Source: Blasia pusilla (lineage: Eukaryota; Marchantiophyta; Marchantiopsida; Blasiales). From it: DNA of 64,000 nucleotides. The notes below the pieces were generated by a model. The model was not told the DNA's origin. It searched no databases and saw only the letters and a program-made list of their open reading frames with translations. Below, piece by piece: positions 22,613 to 31,243 of the stretch. Position numbers and translations under genes: made by a program. Numbering within the stretch: the first letter of the stretch is position 1; the number at the start of each line of letters is the position of its first letter. The stretch is taken from the NCBI GenBank assembly GCA_050084515.1, contig CM114273.1:23560001-23624000 (forward strand), read 5' to 3'.

Positions 22613-23189
22613 ATTACATCTATCCCCAACATCATCATTATCTTACTTTTCACCAACCTTATGGTCCTACTCTCATCTTTATCTCATGTTCTTTATCTTT
22701 TCTCTTTTTGGCTGGTTCTTTTCCACTTATGCGCTACATGTCATAACTCTAACTTTAGTATGACTTACAAAGGATGGTTACACTCGATGGCCCACGCGAG
22801 CTTGAGACTTAGGAATGGGTGTGCGCTACAAAATAGCTGCGAGTTACGGAGCCCAAGTTAAAATCATGGGTAAGGTGGGCTTGGGCCTAGGCTCGGGTGC
22901 AGGCCGCGCCTGCCCGGGCCTGCACGAACATGTCCGTCCTACTGACGAACATGAGTCCGTAGAGATAGACATGTTTGCGAACATTAACTTTGTTTGTATG
23001 CAAACTTGAGGCTAGTTAAGTTAAGAAAGGAGAAAGAGTATAAGGAGGGGTAGGAGAGTCTTTAGACTTTTAATTAAAGGCCTTTTAGGAATAAAAGTTA
23101 AATTTCTTAATTTTTTTTAAAAATTCTCTTTCATTTAAAAGTAATCTTTCTTGAAACAATTTTAGGGAAATTAGATTTAAAAAAGGGTC

Positions 23190-24206
23190 ATTTGAAGGCC
23201 CACGCGAGCCCGCCCTAGTCCTAGCCAGCCCGCTCCCAGTCCGCCATGCAAGCCACACAATAGGTGGTACTGCCGTCACTCCTGTGGAAAATCCCATCGC
23301 TCGCTCTCTCTCGTCGGCGTTGGGCTCCACCAACCGCTGAACCTGGTCATCCCAAACCAAGCCAGGACCGGCCTCCTTGTATGCATAGGAAGCGGAAAAC
23401 TCACAACGTGGGCAAAGGCGCGCCGCGCCTACCCCTGTTGACCACGTCGGCGGTGGTCGATCATCGTGCCTCACTGCCTGTGATCGATGACCTGGATCCA
23501 GAATGGAATCCACTAACAAAGGGGAGGGGTGCTCCACTCTCCCATACGCCCTCCATAACACCGCATGGGGCACCAAGTTGGTCCACCATAGACGCGGGCG
23601 ATGGGCTCTAGAACCTACACTCGCCGCATCCAAGAACACTCTTTGGGCGATCGGCACGCTTTGATGAGCACTCATCACGACCCGTGACCTAGAGTCTCCT
23701 AAGATCGGCACATTCTCCAGAATGTAGGCTGGAGAACGAGACTAGTGCTCCTGCAACTGCCGTAAGACCCTCAACATCTCCCAAAACAACCTGGACCGAG
23801 TGTCAGCCAACCCGCTGCCTCGTCCCCAAAGACTCGATTGGTCCGACATGGCCAACCGGCAATGACCAAATCAATGGTCCCTACCCGCTCTAAGTCCTGC
23901 GCCCCAACAACAAAATATCCTCGATAGGGAACTCTGGTACTTCAGATCTGCGGACGCGACAATAAGTCAGAAAACGAGGCGTAATTGCGCCACATGTCAT
24001 AGTGAGACGTGCCTCGCAACATCATCACTCTCCACATACAAATCTTCTTTACTCGCACTCCTACCGCAAAACAAAGCAGCTAACCCGGTGCTAATCCCTC
24101 CAAAGAGATCTAACACTCGAATACCCTCCTCCGGGTACACCACACAATGGGTGTAGTATCCAAGGGTTTCATCGTAGCACTCCCGCTACCTCGGGTTCCT
24201 CGGACC
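23190..24206 (-). pseudogene. DNMT3-like C5 cytosine methyltransferase relic (retroelement-type)
   Basis: The minus strand carries the ordered landmarks of a C5 DNA methyltransferase. Motif I IRVLDLFGGISTGLAAL is at about 24125-24075. YVESDDVARHVSL follows. Motif IV IDLVIAGWPC is at about 23870-23843, with GRGSGLADTRSRLFWEMLRV just after. Motif VI ILENVP is at about 23723-23703. The motif VIII region FLDAASVGSRAHRPRLWWTN is at about 23635-23578, comparable to the AHRARYFWGN region of DNMT3 enzymes. The C-terminal ADERERAMGFSTGVT is at about 23318-23275. These enzymes transfer methyl groups from S-adenosylmethionine to cytosine C5. Frameshifts (near 24130, 24000 and 23840) and stops (including one near 23750) make it non-functional. 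The last 208 codons (23711-23085) remain open. No host-like flanking exons are visible and a second copy sits in an LTR, so a retrotransposon origin is likely but inferred. Confidence 0.75.
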
Positions 24207-24209
24207 CCA

Positions 24210-24690
24210 CGCTGGTGCAAACGCCGCTCCACGCTGCCGCACGCGCGATCCGCCAATCGTTGAAGCTCCTCGCCGAGCCCCATAGCGGCACCTCTCCTCC
24301 ACGGAATGATGCTACCATAACACTAACACTCTCCATAGAAATGTCAGAATGGGAGTATCCTCTGCATGGACATGTCCTCAATCAAATCACTAGGCCAAGT
24401 GATGGCACCGCTAATGCCGCTAAGGTCGCCATCTCTCTGGCCGTTTGCTCGATCATCGCACTGTGAATCGAACGGGTAATGAGCTAAGGCGCCCATCACC
24501 TGACTGCCATCCTGGTCTGTAGGACGCTGACTCCTCCCAGTAATGATGCTGCTCAAAACTCCTCGATAGACAGTGCGGTCCCAACGGAACGGTGCGGCGT
24601 TGCAGGCGGCACGGAACGGCACGGCCCTCGATGGTGGGATGCGGCACTCGGCGGCATACCCTCCTCAATCAATAATAATCCCACACTCTG
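24210..24690 (-). other. Possible upstream coding part of the methyltransferase element
   Basis: Overlapping minus-strand frames (for example SGAITWPSDLIEDMSMQRIL near 24400, and DQDGSQVMGALAHYPFDSQ near 24490) look protein-like and precede the methyltransferase relic in the same direction. I could not assign them to gag, protease or reverse transcriptase. They may be degraded polyprotein. Confidence 0.3.
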
Positions 24691-24697
24691 CTCCACA

Positions 24698-24780
24698 ATG
24701 ACGGTGCGGCTCCGCGATCGAGATGGTGCGGCTCCGCGATCGAGATGGTGCGGCTCCGCGATCGAGATGGTGCGGTGCGG
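24698..24780 (+). repeat. 22-bp tandem repeat, about 3.5 units
   Basis: The unit ggtgcggctccgcgatcgagat repeats with almost no divergence, which implies recent amplification or slippage. GC-rich. Confidence 0.95.
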
Positions 24781-25059
24781 CCACGAGCGGCACGGCGCGG
24801 CAATCGGCGGCGCGTTGCGGCTACGGGCGTCACGGCACGATACTCGATCGTCGTCGAGCGGCTACCAATCACAACATAGCAGCATGAAATCAAAACTCAA
24901 ACACCATAACCGGAGGTCATCTGCTTTCACTGGTTGATGAAGAAACTGCGATGACGGTGGCGGCCAAAACAAAGTACGTGGTGACGACGCAAGTCAAGGA
25001 ATCAACGAACGTCATGGAAGACCCTCCACTCCGTAATGGCGGCAATGGCACCCAAAGGG

Positions 25060-25240
25060 TGGACAATGGACGGTGGACCCTTGATAGTGACGGTTGACCG
25101 CTGATGGTGACGGCCGACCGATGACGGTGACAGTTGACCGTCGACGATGACGGTTGACAATTGATTGTGACGGTTGACCATTGACCGTTGAAAGTGGCGG
25201 TTGACCGTCGACCGGTGACGGTGACTATGATGGCGACGGC
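25060..25240. repeat. Degenerate tandem repeat, gacggttgaccg-type units
   Basis: About 180 bp of variants of gtgacggttgaccgttgatg with a period of about 20-24 bp. It is more diverged than the array at 24698. The whole 24.7-25.3 kb interval is GC-rich against an AT-rich background. Confidence 0.85.
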
Positions 25241-25259
25241 CGCCGCCGGTGTGGCGGCT

Positions 25260-26340
25260 GATTTAGGGTTTGCACGATTTAACCCTAAAAATCGCCTAGC
25301 AATGGCAGCTTTACAAGATTGCCCATAACTTTTTGCTCGCAACTCCAAATTGTGCACTGTTTGTTGCACAGCGTGCACAGCTTCACGATCTACGCTACCA
25401 TCAAAAAATATTTAGAATCGGACATTTCAGTAAAAACTGAAAGGGACTGTCGTAAAGCCCAATGTCTCTTTCTCCTACACAAAATTCGGCAGCGCTCCCG
25501 CGCTGATTTCTCCCAACGAAAATGTAACATCTGTAAAAATACAAATCAGCAAGTTACATGGTGCTCCCGAGAGCACCAGCATGGGGCAACCCGCCCCCAT
25601 ACTCAATCCCTATCAGAAATTGGGCAGCGCTTCCGCGCGCCACTCTTCCACACGAAAAATCGGCAAATGCAAAGAGTAATGAAAGCAGCCCTTGCTCCGG
25701 TGAGCACTCCCATGAGCCGCTGAATGGGGAACACGGTCCCCAACCTGCAAAAACAGCGAGTGACCAGCGAGCTCCCCCATGAAGCTCTCTCACTCTCTCA
25801 CTCTCTCATTCTCTCATTCTCTCTTTGTAAAGTAAGATCCAATCTCTCTCTCTCCACCATCTCACACCATAGCTCTCAAAGGTGTGCACTCTCTCTCATG
25901 TCAAACCAAACCCACTCTCCTAATGAGAGGCTTGGGTTACACTCACAAGGCAAGGTACCATAGCTCCGTCGCCTCATGCCAAGAGGTTCAACAAAGAGAG
26001 AATGAGCTCTCAAGCTCTCTCTCCTTGAGGTATATCCCTCTCCTCTCCCAAGCTCTCTCCATGGTAACCTATTCTCCCAAGTCACCTCCTTGGCTCTTGA
26101 CTTGATGTAGGAGGTCAAGGGCCACTTACCAAAAATAGTAAGTCGATCATATACTCAAAATGGTACTTACCTAAAATAGTAAGTTCCTCAATATGGCTCC
26201 AAATGAGCCAAAACGAAGGGGAAACCTGCTATCTCAGATTTCCAAGGGCCTCAGCAGAGTCACCCTCGACCTACTGGGCGTGTCCTCCACTACTCATGAA
26301 GGCACTCTATTAGGTCCCACCGATCTATCCTAAAAGACGT
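25260..26340. other. Unassigned, with CT-rich run at about 25786-25850
   Basis: No gene recognised. Partial local repetition is present (ggcagcgct-cccgcgc at about 25489 and gggcagcgcttccgcgc at about 25620). The pyrimidine run is simple sequence. This could be an LTR or untranslated region of an unidentified element. Confidence 0.35.
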
Positions 26341-26349
26341 GACACTGTA

Positions 26350-26720
26350 GACACTAAACCCTAAACCGTAAATCCTAAGCCATAAACCCTGAACCCTAAG
26401 CCAAGAACTCTAAACCCTAAGCCAAACACCCTAAACCCTAGAACCTAAGCCAAAAACCCTAAATCCTAAACCAAATACCTTAAACCCTAGAATCTAAGCC
26501 AAAAACCCTAAACCCTAGAAAATAAGCCATAAACTTTAAACCCTTGCTAGGAATCCTAAACCCGAAACCCTAAGCCATGAACCCTAAACAATAAGTTAAT
26601 ACTAACTTAAAGTGTAGAGAAATGTTACTAATCTAAATCTCAACCCTTCATTACAAGACATAAACTTACACCCTAAGTCATAAACCTTAAACCTAAACCT
26701 ATAAGATCTAAGCCATAAAC
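26350..26720. repeat. Interstitial telomere-like array (CCCTAAA variants)
   Basis: Dozens of imperfect aaaccctaa / ccctaagccaaaaa units over about 370 bp, densest at 26350-26590. The exact words aaaccctaaacc and accctaaaccctag recur. The base unit is the Arabidopsis-type telomere repeat and the strand shown is C-rich. Decay and interspersed gcca words indicate an old internal array. Confidence 0.85.
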
Positions 26721-27008
26721 ATGGTTGACATAGAGAGTAAAACCTAAGTTGTATTCCCATTACACTATGTTCTGATTTCCAACTCAATAAAATCCTTCAA
26801 AATTGATTTCAAGAGATTCTTAAGAAAAAATTAATTATTTATCATTTTGGTAGGTAGTTTAAATCTCACATAACAAAATTGAAAAGTTTTAATTTACTGT
26901 ACAAAAAAATAATTAACGGCTTACTATTGTGCACATCACTACGACGTGCTTACTATGGAAACTTCTTTGATAAGTTTTGCAGATTATTCTCGCACCCAGC
27001 TTCATATA

Positions 27009-27200
27009 TCTATATTATTATGGAGAGTGACTTCTTGATTTGTAAACGCCTCTATGCTTGACATGTGGCAACCTGACAATAAGAAAATGTTTCATATTCT
27101 ACAGGTAGTTAAAAAAAAAATTAAATTCTATGAGAGTAAAAATATTTGTGTGCAACAATTAGTCCCTACACTCATGTGCATGATACGGGCTGCACACTAG
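27009..27200 (+). mobile_element. Complete 192-bp non-autonomous Helitron
   Basis: Begins TCTATATTATTATGGAGAGT after a host A and ends ATACGGGCTGCACACTAG before a host T. These are the Helitron signatures: 5' TC, 3' CTAG, insertion between A and T, and a GTGCA/TGCAC stem near the 3' end. Both termini match the element at 45012-45221, including the internal CTTGACAT and TTTGTAAAC or TTTGCAAAC words. No coding, so it would depend on a helicase supplied elsewhere. Confidence 0.85.
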
Positions 27201-27391
27201 TATTTATTGTAGCAAACGGTTCTCTCACATGCTTGAGCAGTTCAACTTGGGGCCACTTAATAGGAAAAAAATCCTCTTACTGACTTATATGATTCAACTT
27301 ATATAATTAAAAGAGGATGGGGTTTGAGGAACCCTCCCTCGGATGTCACTATGAGAAATTTTATAATTCACACTTTATTATAAAGAGAGAA

Positions 27392-27691
27392 TTATATATA
27401 TATATATAAATAAATAAAAATATGGGAGAGTGTCTTCTTGATTTGTAAACATTTTTTTTTGACACATAGCAATTGGTGCCTCCTTCTATGGGCGCAAGAA
27501 AAAAATTCGAATTTATGTACAACATCATTATCATTAATCCTTTCCTTTCACCAGTTATACACTAATAAAAACTCTTCGAAAAAAACTAATAAAAACATCT
27601 TGCAACAAAAAGAAATAGATTTTGTGCACTTCCTTCACTAGCTGCCTACTAGTAAAATACTACCCGCAAAATAGCAAGGGGCACCGGCTAG
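27392..27691 (+). mobile_element. Probable third small Helitron, 5' end unclear
   Basis: The 3' end gcaccggctag followed by t (27692) fits the Helitron consensus and resembles the end at 39303. Near the start, gggagagtgtcttcttgatttgtaaac copies the 5' region of the 27009 element, followed by a gacacatagcaa word. A TC start is not visible: the region is an AT microsatellite (about 27393-27420) that has probably overwritten it. Confidence 0.55.
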
Positions 27692-28233
27692 TAACTTTGG
27701 TTTAGGGCCATTAATAATCACGCGGGGAGAGAAAAACTTGTATACCAGTCGAATTTTATTCCAGTTGTCTACCGACGCGGGGACTCTGTTCGCGCTGAAA
27801 CTATAGCGGAAAATTCGCAAGTACAGTTTCTAATTGACTATCGCATTATAACACTCGTCTTTTCCACAACTACTGTAGTTACTGAATGTCGTCTCAGAAT
27901 GGTTTCTGTTTATACATACGAGAGTCGAGTCTTAGACTCTTCAATCTCTAAGACTCACTTCCCAACTACTGTAATGGATTTTCTGCATGGAAGTACATGA
28001 ATCTGTACACGACGTGTCCTATCCTGTGCGATTCAATATGTGCACGCCTAAGAATCGATCGAGTCTCTGTCCGATGGCTGTCTGTGGTGGGAGTTTTCCT
28101 CGGGAAGCCGTCATTGTGATGGACGTGCAGGCGGGCCGCGAGAGTTGATGCTTCGAATGGCACGATCCACGAGCTCTTCCATTTCTTCCTGGTGTCGGGT
28201 ATGTCCCAAGAGCCCGGAGAACAAGCAGAAGTT

Positions 28234-31200
28234 CTAAGCTTCGGAGATGGAATCTATCGTCTTGAGCAGGATGGCGGATATGTCTATGTCGGGATTTGCG
28301 GATAGGAATGTGCCCAGGCATAGGCTGTATTTGTTGCTGAGAACGATGAGCGACTCCAAACTGTACCTCCTTATTCTCGGGAACCTGGCGGTGGTGGGAG
28401 TTTGCTTCAAATTCCGGAGGAGCTGCGCGACGAACTCGTGCTTGGTGAGGTCATGGCTGAACACGGCAGTGTACGACTCCTCGTCCAGGCACTCCAGCAC
28501 CTGAGGAGCCAGGCCCAGAAACGACTCGTACAGAGTGGATCTGCCGTCTCGACGCCTGAGGGAGATTTGCTGCATCACGAGAGAGGCGATCTCTTTGGCT
28601 ACTTGCAGCTTCACGAGCTCGTCCACGTAGTTGAAGGCTCGCTGCGGAGAATCTGAGCGGCGCTGCTGGCGATCTCCTTATTCGGAGAGGAGCCGGCGAT
28701 GCCCCGAGGCTTGGAGAGGAAGTCCACCATGTACTTGAGGAAGGTTTTGCCACCTTCGGACTGCAGAGCCACCATCTTCAGACAATTCTTCGGATTCTGA
28801 AGCCCTACTCTGCTGAGAGTCCTGCCGGCCATAATCGACGCTAGCAGACACTCTTCTCTGTTCTTTTCGGCAGCGGATTGAACCTTGTCTGGTCTGAATC
28901 TTGAACCTTGTCTGGTTTGTCGACGACATCCTTGGCAGGGGCGAATCTTGAACGTCGTCGTATTTTGCGAACAGATTGCGTATGGTGCCACCGGTGGCTC
29001 CGATTGTTTTGCGCACAAGCTTATCCATGGCCAAATGATACAGGATCTCCACGCTCGTCCTCTGCAGCTCCGGCTTGGAGTCGCCCAATTGAATCATGTC
29101 CCTCAAATTCTTCAAGCCCAAGACGACGTCCGCGATCCGTCGCCGCAGAACGCCTCCCGAGCTGTTGGTGGCAGCGGCCAACAGCCCCAGCACCTGCAAG
29201 GACTTTTTGTACGTTTTCATCTGAATCTTGAAACTGTCCCCATCTGGCGGGTAGCTGATCGGGTTGAATGAGAACTCGTCTCGGACTTCGATGAAAAGGA
29301 TCAGGATGGATAAAAGCCCGCGAGTTTCTCCGATTCTCAGGCTGTTCTTGTGGTCCTTGCAGAGGTATTTGAGGATACGCAGCCCATTCAGCCGGAGTTG
29401 GAGAGACAGATTGGCGAATTTTTCACTGGCGTCGCTCTCTCTCGACGTCCATGTATGCGGTAACATGAGTGACAAAATGGCTTCCATAGATCCCGGTATG
29501 CCTACAATTTGCGGGCAGTTTCTGTTGTACACAACGAGGCGGCAGATAATGGATGCCACTTTACTAACGAGTTCCTCCTCCTGCCTGCTATTCCAGGACA
29601 GCATCTCGACCAAGCGCTGCATAATTCTGGGGGATGTCCCCAGTCGTCTCAGCCAATCCGTGGCGAAGAGATCGTTGCGCGGTTTGCCATTGGGTCGCGA
29701 TACAATTCCGTCCAGAAGTCGAGCACCCCCGATTTGCTGCTTGTAATCTTCTCCCTGAAGCCACGAGATGCTGAAGGACACCAAATCCATCTCCAACCCG
29801 TCGAATACGCTCCCCTTCAAGCACTGCGAGTACACTTTGTAGAAGAAGAACTTCACCGCCTTGAGATTTTCGGGCCCCAGCTCCGCTTCATCGTTCACTT
29901 CGATCAGGAGTTTAGCGTATCTCATCCGGTACTCCCAATAAAATCTCTCCAACAGAAACAGTCCGGCTTCCATGAGCGACAGCGTGTAGAAAGCAGTCAT
30001 GGAAACCTTGATGTTCGGAACTGAATTCTGGACTAATTCTGACGAAATGTAGAAGAATGATCCAGCTGTGAGCCTCCAGACCGCCAGACCGATGCTCACC
30101 GATGCAGAAACCAACTGCGCCAAGTAAAGCGCGCGACTGATCGACTTGCGGTCACCATATGATGGATGTAAGGCAAACGAGGCGCAGTGGAGGCATTCCA
30201 AGTGCGCGTTTCCTCGTTCCCTATCAGAAGGAGGTGGACCGCTCGTCCGATGAAGAAGAGTATGCGAATAGCCGGGCTTGTTGACGGAGGTTGCACTTCC
30301 AGCCCCTTTTCCGATCGATCCTCCACGGGCAGCCAGTTCCTTCCGCTTCAATGGTGACCCGCGTCGCTCACCTCCACGAACGGACGAGTCTATATTTCGC
30401 TGGTGCAGCAGCCCATGGAAAGAGCTTTTAAAGTCTTGCCTTCAAAATCCTGTACAAGCTCACGTCATGCCGCAATGAATCGGAAGCTGCGCGTAAGAAA
30501 CGATATCCCACATTTTCATCAGAGCGAATCGAAATTTGCTGTCATTCGAGCTCATGGCTGCGACTGAGAATCCTGGAGCTCTCTGCCAGAATGATCAAGG
30601 TAACAACCCCGAAGTCCGTGGAGCTCGCACTGGTTGCGAATCCTCCAAGAAGGACCACCGTCGCCCACAGGAATGCTAATGTGCCAATTTGGCTGGATCC
30701 CTTCTCGATCAACGCCAATCTTAAGGCGAACATGGTGATTCTCTGCTCTGGTGCCTTAGGCCGCTGCTTAGACTTCTTCCTTTTCTTGAGAGGTTTCCCA
30801 TTATCTTCCTCCCCGTGCTCCTCTTCTCCTCCTTCGATATCCAAATTGTACGGATCTTTCCATTTGCTGCTGCCGTACTCGGAGTCCGTATTTCCAAACG
30901 ACCCGTCGCAAAATACCCCAGTGACGTCGATGAATGCGCTATGGTGGTGCACGTCCAGCCCGGGGGTGAACTCGTCGTCGGAACTTTGCTCGACGATTTC
31001 CACGGAGATCGTTCCTCTGCCCTGAGGACCAAGCTGAACATCTCCGGATCCCACCTTCGAGCCCGTGCCGATGTCACGAGCTGGGACCTGAAGGCTTTGC
31101 AGATCGTCTGTTGAGAAGCGAACCCTCCCTCTCAGATTCGACAAGTCTTCATCGACGGATGCGTCTCTGCGAACATTAATTGGAAACACCCATACGCGCA

Positions 31201-31243
31201 GTACAATTCTGTCAGCACCAGGACGTTTGAATTTATCCTATCC
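28234..31243 (-). pseudogene. Plant membrane/armadillo-repeat family gene, disrupted
   Basis: The first part (31243-30542) is acidic and polar, then has MFALRLALIEKGSSQIGTLA, FLWATVVLLGGFATSAS and VVTLIILAESSRILSRSHEL, the paired membrane segments and signature of a plant family annotated as ARM-repeat superfamily (related to Arabidopsis At5g18980-type proteins). The second part (about 30430-28234) has further membrane segments (ISRALYLAQLVSASVSIGLA, TAFYTLSLMEAGLFLLERFY), then helical ARM-like sequence (GTSPRIMQRLVEMLSWNSRQ, IPGSMEAILSLMLPHTW). Biochemical function is not established. Breaks: TGA (30542-30544) where the family has Trp after HELE, a frame change near 30440, frame changes near 28930-28880 with a 23-bp tandem duplication, and another near 28640. 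No start ATG was found. Short unrecognised introns could explain some frame changes, but not the TGA. Confidence 0.7.

Larger units (their letters stand above)
16921..22781 (-). mobile_element. Ty3-type chromovirus, nearly full length, degenerate
   Basis: Two LTRs with TGTAA...TTACA ends flank gag, protease, reverse transcriptase, RNase H, integrase and chromodomain coding on the minus strand, in the Ty3 order. Below the 5' LTR (below 22191) lies a primer-site-like ATGGTATTACATCAAGG. Above the 3' LTR the minus strand reads AAATGGGGGGAGGTT, a good polypurine tract. The element carries two later insertions, a foldback sequence in the leader (20854-21287) and a methyltransferase fragment in the 5' LTR (about 22373-22617). 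Stops and frameshifts throughout show it is inactive. LTR divergence indicates an old insertion. Confidence 0.85.
22191..22781 (-). repeat. 5' LTR of the chromovirus, interrupted
   Basis: Homologous to 16921-17288 on both sides of an insertion. The match runs from tgtaactcttataagacc to about 22372 and resumes near 22617 (catct...ccaacatcatcattatctta) through to ggttaca. The inserted 235-245 bp carries a methyltransferase motif I fragment. Confidence 0.75.

Noticed and set aside
23264-23611. Plus-strand 115-codon frame
   Set aside because: Antisense to the methyltransferase relic, whose minus-strand frame carries the recognisable motifs.
24698-25240. CRISPR-like array
   Set aside because: Repeats are contiguous without spacers of constant size, and the context is a plant genome.
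28885-30024. Long plus-strand frames of 107-171 codons
   Set aside because: They are antisense shadows of the ARM-family coding sequence on the minus strand.
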